64,000 bases of DNA from an uncultured Collinsella sp. (GCA_902492235.1 CABUKS010000005.1:1-64000); one strand, 5' to 3'. Shown: positions 41,541 to 50,905, counted from the first letter of the stretch. Translations and numbers: made by a program. The notes: generated by a model from the sequence alone, not told the origin.

Positions 41541-42782
41541 CTAGGGCCTGGGCGTTCCGCAGTTGCTGCAGAACTTGCCGCCGTTTTCGCTACCGCAGTT
41601 GGGGCAGAACCACTTGGCCGGTGCGGGCGCGGGCGCGGGACTGCCGCACTCGGAGCAGAACTTGCCGGTGTTGGTGGCACCGCAGCTGCAGGTCCACGTG
41701 CCGGCCGCGGGTGCGGCGGCGGGGGCCGGTGCGGGGGCGGGCGCCGGAGCCGGCTGCGGGGCGGCCTGCTGCTGTGCCTGGCCGGCGGCGAACAGCTGGC
41801 TGGCATTCATGCCGCCCATGCCACCTGCCATGCCCATGCCCATAAAGCCGGCCATTGCGCCGTTGGGGTTAGCGGCCGCCGCGCGCATCGCGTCGCTCTG
41901 GGCGCTGGCGATGTTGGCTGCCGCCATGGTGGGATCGCGCATGACCGCGGCCTTCTGCAGGTCCTTGATCATCTGCTCGTCCTCTTGCGAGGCGGCGATG
42001 GAGTTAACGCCAAAGCTCACGATCTCGACACCACGCAGGTCGCGCCAGTCGGCAGAGAGGACCTCGTTGAGCGCACGGGCGAGCTCGGTGGTGTGGCCGG
42101 GGATGGCGCTGTAGCGGATGCCCATCTCCGAAATCTTGGCAAAGGCTGGCTGCAGGGCGGTGAGCAGCTCGGACTTAAGCTGGCTGTCGATCTTGTCGCG
42201 CGTATAGCTATCGGTCACGTTGCCGCACACGTTGGTGTAGAACAGCAGCGGGTTGGTGATGCGATACGAATACTCGCCGTTGCAGCGCACGGAGATGTCG
42301 ACGTCCAGGCCAATGTTGTTATCGACCACGCGGAAGGGCACGGGCGAGGCGGTGCCGTACTTGTTGCCGATGATCTCCTTGGTGTTGATGAAGTAGACGC
42401 GCTGGTCCTTGCCCGCGTCGCCGCCAAAGGTAAAGCGGCTGCCGATATTGGCGAAGGTCTCCTTGATGGAGTCGCCCAGGTTGCCGCTAAAGACGCTCGG
42501 CTCGCTGCCGGTATCGAAGACGAACTCACCGGGCTCCAGCGCGACTTCGATGATCTTGCCGTTTTGCACCACGAGCATGCCCTGGCCGTCGTTGACGGCG
42601 ATGACCGAGCCGTTGGAGATGACGTTGTCCTCGCCGCGCGTGTTGGAGCTGCGGCCACCGGTGCGTTTGCTGCCCTTGCAGGCCAAGACGTCAGCAGGCA
42701 TCGATTCGCAATAGATAAATTCCTTCCACTGGTCGGCCATGACGCCGCCGGCAGCTCCCAATCCAGCTTTCAAGAGTCCCAT
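41541..42782 (-). CDS. SPFH-domain protein with two C-terminal zinc ribbons (YdjI-like)
   Basis: 413 residues. Residues 20-270 match the SPFH/virion-core (YdjI) family. A Met/Gly/Ala-rich stretch and a run of Ala-Pro pairs (about 330-360) lead to two zinc ribbons, WTCSCGATNTGKFCSECGS and WFCPNCGSENGGKFCSNCGT. B. subtilis YdjI works with YdjG, YdjH and the phage-shock protein PspA in the membrane stress response. Here it is the third gene of a set with two other zinc-ribbon proteins, which supports the same role. Confidence 0.85.
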   Translation of the reverse strand: MGLLKAGLGAAGGVMADQWKEFIYCESMPADVLACKGSKRTGGRSSNTRGEDNVISNGSVIAVNDGQGMLVVQNGKIIEVALEPGEFVFDTGSEPSVFSGNLGDSIKETFANIGSRFTFGGDAGKDQRVYFINTKEIIGNKYGTASPVPFRVVDNNIGLDVDISVRCNGEYSYRITNPLLFYTNVCGNVTDSYTRDKIDSQLKSELLTALQPAFAKISEMGIRYSAIPGHTTELARALNEVLSADWRDLRGVEIVSFGVNSIAASQEDEQMIKDLQKAAVMRDPTMAAANIASAQSDAMRAAAANPNGAMAGFMGMGMAGGMGGMNASQLFAAGQAQQQAAPQPAPAPAPAPAPAAAPAAGTWTCSCGATNTGKFCSECGSPAPAPAPAKWFCPNCGSENGGKFCSNCGTPRP

Positions 42783-42830
42783 GGTAATCTTCCTTTCTCG
42801 TCAAAGGCCGGGTGGTATTGGTTGGATTGC

Positions 42831-44153
42831 TTAGTCGTCCTTGTCGTCTTTCATGACAACGGTGGTCTCGGTGTGGCTGAAGGTGTCGTGCTTCTCGGTC
42901 AGGTCGAGCTCGCCGCAGTACTCGTCGGCGTGGGTGGCCTCGTTGGCCGTCTTGAGCTGGCCTACCAGTAGCACGTCTCCGATAATCGCGATGATCAGCG
43001 GCGCGATGACGTTGATGAGGATGCCCTCGATATCAAAGGTGAGGTAATCCGGATCGAAGGCGTATTCCCCCATAAAGAGAATCTGGGAGAGGATAAATCC
43101 GATCACAAAGAACAGCACCGAGGCGATGGCGAGCTTGGGCTTGGAGCAGGGGAGCTCGCCGACCAAGCGGCCGGTCTGGCCGTTCATGGCAAACAGGTAG
43201 CTCTTGCCGTTCCACGAGGTGGAGAGCATCCAGACGGGGAACAGGGCGTAGTCGCTGTCTTCCCAGGTGTAGTCGAGCTGCTTGCTTTCGACCGTGGCAT
43301 CGTCGTATTCGTCGACGACGGTCTCACGCAGGGCCGAGATTGTGCTTTCTTCCATACGGCGCTCGGCGCGCGCCTTGCAGGTCTCGCAGTCCTTGTCGTA
43401 ACGGTTGGCGATGTAGCCGGGCATATATGCGATCGAGAACGGACGCAGTGCGTCGTAGTCAAACGGCTCGATGGCGTCCATGTGGCCGTCGGGCATCTTG
43501 GACGATCCGTCGACGGGCACGCGCTTAAACGAGATATTGCCCTTGCGATAGGCATCGTAGTGGTCGGTGGTCGTGACGGTGCGGTCGGATTCCTCGGTCA
43601 CGGTCTCGTTGGTCGCGTCAAAGTACACTTCGCCGTCAACGCGGGCGCCGTAGAGCCAAAACGGCACGTAGACACCTTGGACCTCGTCGATGTGGTTGCC
43701 GGTGACAAAGCTCTTGGGCAGCAAGATCTTGCCCTTGTAGTGTTCCTTGAGTGCGGCCGTGACGTCATCGCGCCCGAGCTTAAACGGAATCACCAGGTCG
43801 GGTGAGAAGTCGCCAGAGAGCTGGCCGGGCGCCACGGCGGAGTTACCGCAGTACGGGCAGGTGGTGACGGCGACGGTGCCGTCGGACACGAGCTCGGCGC
43901 CGCACGACGAGCAGATGTAGCCGGCGTTTTGGGCCAGCTCCTGCACGGCATCGTCGACAGCAGGCTTGGGGGCCGCGGCTGCGGCATCGGCTTTGGCATC
44001 TGCCTTGTCCTGGCGCTCGCGATAGAGGGCCTCGACTTCTTCGACTTCAAAGCGCGAGTCACAGTAGTCGCAGACGAGCTTTTGCTCGGCGCTGGCAAAA
44101 TGCAAGGGGCCACCGCAGGCAGGGCACTGATAGTTAACGCTCTCGAAGGCCAT
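42831..44153 (-). CDS. Zinc-ribbon membrane protein, YdjG-like
   Basis: 440 residues. Two N-terminal zinc ribbons (CPACGGPLHFASAEQKLVC and following CDYC near 9-35; CSSCGAEL with CPYCGNSAV near 82-107) are followed by a conserved beta-rich domain (about 115-330, FKLGRDDVTAALKEHYKGK and PFWLYGARVDGEVYFD) and two membrane helices near 345-400. It is like YdjG, a membrane partner in the YdjGHI-PspA stress system. It lies between the DUF4428 and SPFH genes on the same strand. Confidence 0.82.
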   Translation of the reverse strand: MAFESVNYQCPACGGPLHFASAEQKLVCDYCDSRFEVEEVEALYRERQDKADAKADAAAAAPKPAVDDAVQELAQNAGYICSSCGAELVSDGTVAVTTCPYCGNSAVAPGQLSGDFSPDLVIPFKLGRDDVTAALKEHYKGKILLPKSFVTGNHIDEVQGVYVPFWLYGARVDGEVYFDATNETVTEESDRTVTTTDHYDAYRKGNISFKRVPVDGSSKMPDGHMDAIEPFDYDALRPFSIAYMPGYIANRYDKDCETCKARAERRMEESTISALRETVVDEYDDATVESKQLDYTWEDSDYALFPVWMLSTSWNGKSYLFAMNGQTGRLVGELPCSKPKLAIASVLFFVIGFILSQILFMGEYAFDPDYLTFDIEGILINVIAPLIIAIIGDVLLVGQLKTANEATHADEYCGELDLTEKHDTFSHTETTVVMKDDKDD

Positions 44154-44177
44154 GATCGGTCCTTTCGCTGCCGGAGG

Positions 44178-44915
44178 CTATGCGCCGATGGCGCCGCCGC
44201 AGTATTCGCAGCGCCCACTGGCATCGGGAATGGTGGTGGCTCCGCAGAAGGGGCAGGTCACCGCGGTCTTGGGGGCCTTGGCGGCCACGACGCTGTCGCG
44301 CGTCTCCTGGCGCAGCTGCACCAGCGCGTCGCGGACCTCGGTTGCCTGGCGCTTGGCCTCGCGGTATTCGATGGAGCCGCGCTGATCGATGGTGGAGTCG
44401 TTCACGCGCAGGTTGATCTCGGTAAAGTACGGCGTGTTGACGTGGATGGTCAGATTAAAGTCGTAATCCAGGTCGTAGCGCGGCGGGTTGTAGCTCTCGC
44501 GCTCGCCGTCCTTGGTCTCGCGATAGATCTCGGTGCGATGCTCGTCGATATCCATATCGCAGCCGAGTACCTGCGAGAACTCGATGATGTCGGGATTGGC
44601 GTCGCGCCAGCGGCTCTGCGAAGTGATGATCAGCAGGCCCGCGTCCTCATCGAGCATAATATTGGTGCGCCCGGCAGAAAGCGTGCGCGTGGGGTTGAAC
44701 GAAGACAGGCGTTCGGCGTTGGCCTCGCGGTAGGCGAGTTGCTCACGGATGTCGTCCGCGGTGCTGGAGCGATAGCCGTGAAAGTAGGGGGAGAGCTTGC
44801 CGGCGCACTCTTTGCACAGGTAGCCTTCATTGATTTTTGTCTTACCTAGAAGTCCCAGCTCGGTACCGCAAATCGCGCACTCTTTCTTCTCGAACATCTT
44901 GTCAAAGAAGCCCAT
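44178..44915 (-). CDS. DUF4428-type zinc-ribbon protein
   Basis: 245 residues. The N-terminus has the DUF4428 zinc ribbon ECAICGTELGLLGKTKINEG with LCKECAGKL; the middle is a beta-rich domain; the C-terminus ends in a further ribbon, CPFCGATTIPDASGRCEYCG. It is the first gene of a three-gene set with the YdjG-like and SPFH proteins. The function is unknown, but all three proteins share zinc ribbons, which suggests that they form one membrane-stress complex. Confidence 0.8.
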   Translation of the reverse strand: MGFFDKMFEKKECAICGTELGLLGKTKINEGYLCKECAGKLSPYFHGYRSSTADDIREQLAYREANAERLSSFNPTRTLSAGRTNIMLDEDAGLLIITSQSRWRDANPDIIEFSQVLGCDMDIDEHRTEIYRETKDGERESYNPPRYDLDYDFNLTIHVNTPYFTEINLRVNDSTIDQRGSIEYREAKRQATEVRDALVQLRQETRDSVVAAKAPKTAVTCPFCGATTIPDASGRCEYCGGAIGA

Positions 44916-45292
44916 GGCTGCCTCCCATCAACTGGTAGCGTGTGTCACTTTTGATGATGGGGGAGTGCGCGATCCTTCGCGATACCCAGACGGCTCAAGG
45001 AGTCTCCACAACTGGGACACATGGCCCATTTTTCATCCGACACATAGGGACACTCCTTGCTGCGGGTAGTCATTGGGCACTCATTGGGGACGTACTTCAA
45101 TGAGTGGCAGTTGGAGACACTCCTTGCCGAGCTAGAGGCCGCGCGTGTCCCTTCTGGTCCATGAGGCTCAAAACCGCGGTGTGACGTGAACGGCTGGGGT
45201 CAAATTTGCAGCATTTCAAGCCTGGCTTCGATATTGAGACTGGTTCTTTATTAAAATAGATTTCCAGACAATTGAGCGGCTGGGGGTTAACC
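44916..45292. other. Divergent intergenic region with TCATTGGGGACG repeats
   Basis: About 375 bases between the divergent zinc-ribbon operon and the LuxR-type gene. At 45066-45130 there are two tandem TCATTGGG units, the second followed by GACGTACTTCAATGAGT, then GGCAGTTGGAGACACTCCTTG, a pair also found at 54534-54591. No RNA gene or reading frame was recognised; promoters for both operons must lie here. Confidence 0.6.
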
Positions 45293-46837
45293 ATGGGGGA
45301 CATGGGAGACACAACCGCATATTTGCGTCGGGGCATTCGGGAGATTATATGCCTGGCGCTGTTCTTCTTCACGTTTTTGGCGTGCGAGTATCTCTTTGAC
45401 GTGCGCATGGCCGAGTTCGTGTCTCCGGACGAGGTTGTTATTTATGAGAGCCTTGTTATCGGCGCGAGCGTGATTGGCTTTTTTGTGCGTCCTATTCTGT
45501 ACTATCGCCGTCCCCATGCCATTGAAGCAACGAGTGACGTTACGGGCGTTTTGCTGGTGGCGGCATTGCTGCTGTTGATTATGGCGGTTCAGGTTGAGGT
45601 GATAATTGCCGGCGGTTTGGTGGCGTGCTGCGCGCTGGGCTACTGCGGATCGACTACCCATGCAAACTTTGCGCGGCGCTTTGCACGGACGCCCTGCTTG
45701 GCGCGTGCGGCTGCACTTTCCTACGCCATGGGCGTTCTGGTGCAGGTTCTCAACCACATGGTGATGCCTGCCGGCATTCCTCAGCAGGCTGTTCTGGTCG
45801 TCTGCGCGATCGCGCAGGTGGCGTCGCTCCACGGTGCCCGACGCGCCAAGCTGCGCGACGAGTCCGATCCCAGCTTTGAACCCAGTGTTGCCGGGCTTTC
45901 GGTAGATGCTCTGGAATATGGCGCCAAGTGGCATGACGATCCCGAGGCAAAGGCGGCATTCCGCCGCACTGCAGCTCGCTTGACCGTGGCGACAGCGTAT
46001 CTTTCCGGCGTATTCGCCGCTCTCAACGCGGGCCTCACGACCCTGCATGCTGTCGGAGCCGTTGATTTGGGTGACTGGCCGCGCCTGCTGCTTGTCGTGA
46101 GCTCGTTGGCCGCCGGCGTCCTATTTGACCTGCGCGGCCGTTCGTATATGAATATCGGCATGACATGCGCCGCCATGTTGTCTACGCTTTCGTTTTTTGT
46201 GCTCATCGTCGAGGGCAATGGCGGCAACGAGCTTGCTGCCACGATCATCTTTTATCTGGGCTCGGGCTTCTTTGTGGTGTTCTTTACCACAAAATTCGCC
46301 GCCATCTCGCTCTATGCGCGCTGGTCATATTTTTGGCCGTGCATGGGCCGCGTCGTCAACAACGTGTGCTCGATGCTCGTGACGGCGCCGGCAGTGGCGA
46401 TTATTTTGAGTCAAAACGTGCTGGCTGCAGTCGGCGCGGCGCTCGTGATGTTTGTGGGTATTGCGATTACGCTGCTGGGGCAGTTGGGGCAACGAGCCGA
46501 TGATGCCGCGATGCGGGACGGACTGACGCTTGCCACCGACGATCTTGGTGGGGATCTTGCGCCCACATGCTCCGACCCCGAGCCCGTGGAGGCAGCGGAG
46601 CTCACGTCCGATGAACGCCTTGATGCCTTCGTCGCCACCTTTGGGCTTACAGAGCGCGAGCGCGATATTCTTGAGGTCTTGGTCGTTTCGGACCAGAGCG
46701 TTCAGGACATCGCCACAACGCTCTTTCTTTCGCGCTCCACGCTCTATCGCCACATTTCTTCGATCAACAAAAAGGCCGGTACCGCCTCGCGCGTGGCCCT
46801 CATCAACTTCTTCTGGTCCTGGACGCCCAAGGACTAG
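45293..46837 (+). CDS. Membrane-embedded LuxR-type transcription regulator
   Basis: 514 residues. About twelve membrane helices (20-415) precede a cytoplasmic LuxR HTH (about 450-510, LTERERDILEVLVVSDQSVQDIATTLFLSRSTLYRHI). There is no receiver domain, so sensing probably takes place in the membrane part. Proteins of this plan are numerous in Eggerthella, Collinsella and relatives. ATG 45293 is preferred because GGGGG lies 6 bases upstream. Neighbours give no clear target: mgtA is convergent. Confidence 0.88.
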   Translation: MGDMGDTTAYLRRGIREIICLALFFFTFLACEYLFDVRMAEFVSPDEVVIYESLVIGASVIGFFVRPILYYRRPHAIEATSDVTGVLLVAALLLLIMAVQVEVIIAGGLVACCALGYCGSTTHANFARRFARTPCLARAAALSYAMGVLVQVLNHMVMPAGIPQQAVLVVCAIAQVASLHGARRAKLRDESDPSFEPSVAGLSVDALEYGAKWHDDPEAKAAFRRTAARLTVATAYLSGVFAALNAGLTTLHAVGAVDLGDWPRLLLVVSSLAAGVLFDLRGRSYMNIGMTCAAMLSTLSFFVLIVEGNGGNELAATIIFYLGSGFFVVFFTTKFAAISLYARWSYFWPCMGRVVNNVCSMLVTAPAVAIILSQNVLAAVGAALVMFVGIAITLLGQLGQRADDAAMRDGLTLATDDLGGDLAPTCSDPEPVEAAELTSDERLDAFVATFGLTERERDILEVLVVSDQSVQDIATTLFLSRSTLYRHISSINKKAGTASRVALINFFWSWTPKD

Positions 46838-46851
46838 CTAATCTCTCAATA

Positions 46852-46918
46852 AGTTGCGGTGGAATAGTCCCTAAATTAAAGTCACGGGGCTTTAAACAGG
46901 AACTATTTCACCGCAACT
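46852..46918. repeat. 17-bp inverted repeat between convergent genes
   Basis: AGTTGCGGTGGAATAGT (46852-46868) and ACTATTTCACCGCAACT (46902-46918) match at 16 of 17 positions. The 33-base interior has a second pair, TTAAAG/CTTTAA. Position and plan fit a two-way terminator or a REP-like element. Confidence 0.7.
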
Positions 46919-46930
46919 GCTGGGGGGATA

Positions 46931-47010
46931 GACTGCGGCGGCGGCAGAGGCAACGGCAGCGGCGTTGGCAGCTGTGGTAGTGGCAACGGCAGCTGGCAGG
47001 GTGTTTTCCG
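46931..47010. repeat. Low-complexity GGCAACGGCAGC tract
   Basis: Imperfect repeats of GGCAACGGCAGC and GGCNNN triplets fill about 80 bases after the mgtA stop codon. No function is evident. Confidence 0.5.
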
Positions 47011-47018
47011 TCTACTTG

Positions 47019-49787
47019 CTACAGCAGCTCGCCGTGGCGGGCAATGTAGCGGCGCTTCGCCAGCTGGGTGAGCGCGATATAGGCGGTAACGATGCCAATG
47101 AGCAGCCCAAAAAAGCTCGTGGGCAGCGGCATGAGGCCGAGCGCATCGGCGATGGGGCTTGCCGGCAGCCAGGTGACGAGCGCCAGGCCCAGCACGGTAA
47201 GAACGCACAATGCGGGCGCGGCGTGGTCGCGCGGGCTCGGCAGATGCGGGGAGCGCAACATGTGGACCACGAGTGTCTGCGACCACATGGACTCGACAAA
47301 CCAGCCGCTCTGGAAGAGCGCAGCAAAGGTCGCCATACCCGCGACGTCGCCCGCGGTGGCAAGCTCGGACCAGCTTGCGTCCACGGCGGCGGGGCACACG
47401 ACAAAGAAGAGCGCGGCGAAGGTCACGATGTCAAACAGCGAGCTCACGGGGCCCAGCTCGAGCATAAAGCCCTTGATGGACGCGGCGTCCCAGGCACGCG
47501 GGCGGGCAGTCCAGGCGTCATCGACGGTGTCCCACGGCAGTGCGATGCACACGATCTCGTAGACCAGCGACAGCAGTACCAGCTGCAGGGCGCTCATGGG
47601 CAAAAACGGCAAGAACAGGCTCGCGACGGTCACGGACAGCACATTGCCAAAGTTGGAGCTCACCGTGGTCTTGAGGTACTTGAGCAGGTTGCCGTAAGTG
47701 CGGCGGCCTTCGATGATGCCGCGCTCGAGCACGCCCAGGTCCTTCTGAAGCAAGATGATATCGGCGGATTCCTTGGCAATATCGACGGCCGAATCGACCG
47801 AGATGCCGCAATCGCTCGCACGCATGGCGGCGGCGTCGTTGATGCCGTCGCCCATAAAGCCCACGGTGTGGCCGAGCATCTCGCGCATGACACGTACCAG
47901 GCGCGCCTTCTGCAGCGGCGAGAGCTTGGCGAAGAGGTGGGTTTTCTCGGCGCGCTTGGCAAGTTCGGCGTCATCGAGCGCATCGATCTCGGAGCCGAGC
48001 AAGACGTTGCTCGCATCGATACCAATCTGCTCGCAGACGGTGGCGGCGACGCGGTCGTTGTCGCCGGTTAGGACCTTGACCGCCACGCCCTTGGCCTCGA
48101 GGGTGGCGACGGTGCCCGCGGCACTTGCTTTGGGCGGATCGAGGAAGGCCAAAAAGCCCATCAGCACCATGTCGCACTCGTCGGCGATGCCAAACTCGCC
48201 CACGCAGCGCGGATTGGTCTTCTGCGCCACGGCAATTACGCGTAGGCCCTCGGCGTTAAGTCCGGCGATCTGCTTGCGAATCTGGGCGAGCTTCTCGTCG
48301 GTGAGCGGCTGAGCGATGCCATCGATCTCGACAAAGGAGCAGATCTCGAGCATTTCCTCGGCAGCGCCCTTGGTAACCATCTGGGTTTTGCCTTGGGCGT
48401 CGGCGACAACTACGCTCAGGCGACGGCGCGAGAAATCGAAGGGAACCTCGTCGACCTTGGTGTAGCGGTCGCGCAGGCTCTGGCCCAGCATGGAATCGGG
48501 TGCGACGGTCGAGGGCGTCACATCGGCACGGTCGATTACGGCCAGGTCGATAAGATTTTTGAGGCCGGTCTGGAAGAAGCTGTTCAAAAACGCATGGCGC
48601 AGCACGCGCGCGTCCTCGTTGCCATCGGTGTTGAGGTAGCGCTCGAGCACGATGCGGTCTTCGGTGAGGGTGCCGGTCTTGTCGCAGCACAGGACGTCCA
48701 TCGCTCCGAGGTTTTGAATCGCCGGCAGCTCCTTGACGATAGCCTGGCGACGGGCGAGGTCCTTGGCGCCCTGCGACAGGCTCGTGGTCACGATGACGGG
48801 AAGCATCTGCGGCGTGATGCCCACGGCCACGCTCGTGGCGAACAGCAGCGCGTCGATGACGTTGCCCTTGGTGGCGGCGTTGATGGCAAAGACGGCCGGC
48901 GCCATAACGAGCATCAGGCGCACCAGCAGCATGGAGACGCTCGAGACGCCGCGGTCAAACGCGCTCTTTTCGCCGCGCCCGTTGAGCATCTTGGCGATGC
49001 CGCCCAGGTAGGTGTCCGAGCCGGTGGCAACGACAAGCGCCATGGCGGCGCCGTTTTGCACGGAGGTGCCGGTAAAGACGATGTTCTTGCAGGCAGAGAG
49101 TGGCAGTGCGGAGCCGTCGGCGCCCTCGACGACGGTGACGGCGGTGGTCTTCTCGACGGCCTCGCTCTCGCCGGTGAGTGCGGACTCGATCACAAACAGG
49201 TCGCGCGCGGTGATGATGCGGGCATCTGCCGGCACCATATCGCCGGCAGAGAGACGGATTACATCGCCGGGGACGAGCTCGTCGAAGGGGATCTCGATGC
49301 GCTCGCCGTCGCGCAGGGCGGTGCAAGTGTTGGAGACCAGGTCCTTGAGGGCCTCGGCCGCATTGCCGCTGCGGGCTTCCTGGATAAACTTCATGCCGCC
49401 CGATACCAGCAGCATGGTGCCGATGACGATGACCGTGGAGGGGTCGCGCTGCGGTTCGGGCACGGCGAGCACGTCGATGTAGAGCGAGACCAGTGCGAGC
49501 GCGGCGAGGATGCCGGCGAAGGGATCGATGAACGCGTCGGCGATGCGGCGGGCGAGCGTTTTGGTCGTTGCCTCGATGGTGTTGGGGCCGACGGCGTTCA
49601 GGCGCTCAGTTGCCTGCTCGACGGTGAGGCCGTTTGCCGTGGCGTCAAGCAGTACGAGGGCGTCCTCGGCACTATGGGTGGCGGCGAATATGGTGTTCTT
49701 GGACAGGCCGGTATGAGCGGCAGGGCGCGCCGTGCGGCGGCGCTTGGAGATGGCTTCGAGTACCGTGACGGTTTTGAGCATCAGCAT
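47019..49787 (-). CDS. mgtA: Magnesium-translocating P-type ATPase
   Basis: 922 residues, the usual length for MgtA/MgtB. Visible marks: cation ATPase N-domain, TGESEAVEK in the actuator region, DKTGTLT near 368-374 (phosphorylated Asp), TGDNDRVAATVCEQ and GDGINDAAAMRASDCGISVD. It imports Mg2+ across the membrane using ATP. AAGGAGG lies 5 bases before ATG 49787. A leader of about 270 bases with a short reading frame precedes it, as in Salmonella mgtA, so control by Mg2+ is likely. Two other Mg2+ transport genes lie at 27-30 kb. Confidence 0.94.
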   Translation of the reverse strand: MLMLKTVTVLEAISKRRRTARPAAHTGLSKNTIFAATHSAEDALVLLDATANGLTVEQATERLNAVGPNTIEATTKTLARRIADAFIDPFAGILAALALVSLYIDVLAVPEPQRDPSTVIVIGTMLLVSGGMKFIQEARSGNAAEALKDLVSNTCTALRDGERIEIPFDELVPGDVIRLSAGDMVPADARIITARDLFVIESALTGESEAVEKTTAVTVVEGADGSALPLSACKNIVFTGTSVQNGAAMALVVATGSDTYLGGIAKMLNGRGEKSAFDRGVSSVSMLLVRLMLVMAPAVFAINAATKGNVIDALLFATSVAVGITPQMLPVIVTTSLSQGAKDLARRQAIVKELPAIQNLGAMDVLCCDKTGTLTEDRIVLERYLNTDGNEDARVLRHAFLNSFFQTGLKNLIDLAVIDRADVTPSTVAPDSMLGQSLRDRYTKVDEVPFDFSRRRLSVVVADAQGKTQMVTKGAAEEMLEICSFVEIDGIAQPLTDEKLAQIRKQIAGLNAEGLRVIAVAQKTNPRCVGEFGIADECDMVLMGFLAFLDPPKASAAGTVATLEAKGVAVKVLTGDNDRVAATVCEQIGIDASNVLLGSEIDALDDAELAKRAEKTHLFAKLSPLQKARLVRVMREMLGHTVGFMGDGINDAAAMRASDCGISVDSAVDIAKESADIILLQKDLGVLERGIIEGRRTYGNLLKYLKTTVSSNFGNVLSVTVASLFLPFLPMSALQLVLLSLVYEIVCIALPWDTVDDAWTARPRAWDAASIKGFMLELGPVSSLFDIVTFAALFFVVCPAAVDASWSELATAGDVAGMATFAALFQSGWFVESMWSQTLVVHMLRSPHLPSPRDHAAPALCVLTVLGLALVTWLPASPIADALGLMPLPTSFFGLLIGIVTAYIALTQLAKRRYIARHGELL

Positions 49788-50065
49788 AGGGTCCTCCTTG
49801 TTGAGGGGAGTTAGCGTACGTGTCGTATTTGCTTCAAAAAACCTAGATGTCGCTCACGTCAAGCTCTTGAGCCCACAAAGGGTGCAGCGCGCCTTTGCGG
49901 TGGTTTTGGCGATCTGCCGGTGGCGTTTATGCGTGTGCGGAGTCCTCGCGACGTGCCGAGGGCGACATGCAGGTTTTTCGACTAGGACTGCCTTCCATGG
50001 CACACCTCCTAAAGGCTGAGCGCAGCGCGCTTTGGGTATCTCGTACCCCTTTTTAATCCGCCCGT
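49788..50065 (-). promoter_or_regulatory. Long leader of mgtA
   Basis: About 275 bases on the minus strand between the inferred transcription start and mgtA. It holds a 23-codon reading frame (49927-49998), a GGGTA/TACCC hairpin, a CAAAGG/CCTTTG hairpin that is part of a dispersed repeat (49874-49912), a GCTCA/TGAGC pairing and a T-run near 49838. This is the layout of a transcription or translation attenuator, but no known riboswitch was recognised. Confidence 0.45.
49927..49998 (-). CDS. 23-codon upstream reading frame in the mgtA leader
   Basis: The peptide begins MEGSPSRKTCMSPSARRE and has the best ribosome site of the region, AGGAGG 6 bases before ATG. Like Salmonella MgtL (which starts with an acidic, proline-containing segment), it has Glu at position 2, two prolines and several arginines. 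Translation through such a frame can sense Mg2+ or proline supply and control mgtA. Whether it is made is unknown. Confidence 0.5.
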   Translation of the reverse strand: MEGSPSRKTCMSPSARREDSAHA

Positions 50066-50098
50066 ATTCTTGATGAGGGGGTTTGACATGTCAACCCC
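50065..50098 (-). promoter_or_regulatory. Probable mgtA promoter overlapped by a palindrome
   Basis: On the minus strand TTGACA (50094-50089) is followed after 17 bases by AAGAAT (50071-50066). The -35 box is half of a perfect palindrome TTGACATGTCAA (50083-50094), itself flanked by GGGG and CCCC, so a repressor or activator may bind there. The same palindrome gives a TTGACA on the + strand facing pyrE. Confidence 0.45.
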
Positions 50099-50224
50099 AT
50101 TGTTCGGAAAACCATTCCCCCTGACAAAGCCTTTACAGAATGCCGTGGCCCCAAAGCGCGCCCGCATCGACGCTTCGCCTGCGCTAAACTGGAAGGCACG
50201 TACGCGATTACGAGAGGAGCCCGC

Positions 50225-50905
50225 ATGGAGGCTTACAAGCAAGAGTTCATCAAGTTTATGGTCGAGTCCGACGTCCTTAAGTTCGGCAGCTTTACGCTCA
50301 AGAGCGGCCGTCAGTCCCCGTTCTTTATGAACGCCGGCGCTTACGTGACGGGCTATCAGCTCAAGAAGCTGGGCGAGTATTACGCCCAGGCCATCCACGA
50401 TAACTTTGGCGACGACTTTGATGTGCTGTTTGGACCGGCCTACAAGGGTATTCCGCTGGCCGTCGTGACCGCAATTGCCTACCACGAGCTGTACGGCAAG
50501 GAGGTCAAGTACTGCTGCGACCGCAAGGAGGCCAAGGACCACGGTGCCGATAAGGGCAACCTGCTGGGTTATGAGCCCAAGGACGGCGACCGTGTGGTCA
50601 TGGTCGAGGACGTTACCACCAGCGGCAAGTCCATCGACGAGACCTATCCCAAGGTCAAGGCTGCTGCCGATGTCGAGATCAAGGGCCTGATCGTGTCCCT
50701 CAACCGCATGGAGGTCGGCAAGGGCGGTGTGACCACCGCGCAGAAGGAGATCGAGGCCAAGTACGGTTTCCCCGTCGCGAGCATCGTCTCCATGGCTGAG
50801 GTCGTCGAGACCCTCTACAACCACGAGATCGACGGCAAGGTTGTCATCGACGACGAGCTCAAGACCGCCATCGACGCCTACTACGAGCAGTACGGAGCAC
50901 GTTAG
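50225..50905 (+). CDS. pyrE: Orotate phosphoribosyltransferase
   Basis: 226 residues. The PRPP loop VVMVEDVTTSGKSIDE lies near residues 125-140, and FGPAYKGIPLAV near 67-80 is the other conserved phosphate-binding region. It makes OMP from orotate and PRPP in pyrimidine synthesis. No other pyr gene is adjacent. GAGAGGAG lies before ATG 50225. The stop codon is directly followed by, and its last base is part of, the first stem of a structured element. Confidence 0.95.
   Translation: MEAYKQEFIKFMVESDVLKFGSFTLKSGRQSPFFMNAGAYVTGYQLKKLGEYYAQAIHDNFGDDFDVLFGPAYKGIPLAVVTAIAYHELYGKEVKYCCDRKEAKDHGADKGNLLGYEPKDGDRVVMVEDVTTSGKSIDETYPKVKAAADVEIKGLIVSLNRMEVGKGGVTTAQKEIEAKYGFPVASIVSMAEVVETLYNHEIDGKVVIDDELKTAIDAYYEQYGAR

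Noticed and set aside
41451..42971. Plus-strand frame opposite the SPFH gene
   Set aside because: Gly/Ala/Val shadow without motifs. The minus frame shows zinc ribbons and the SPFH domain.
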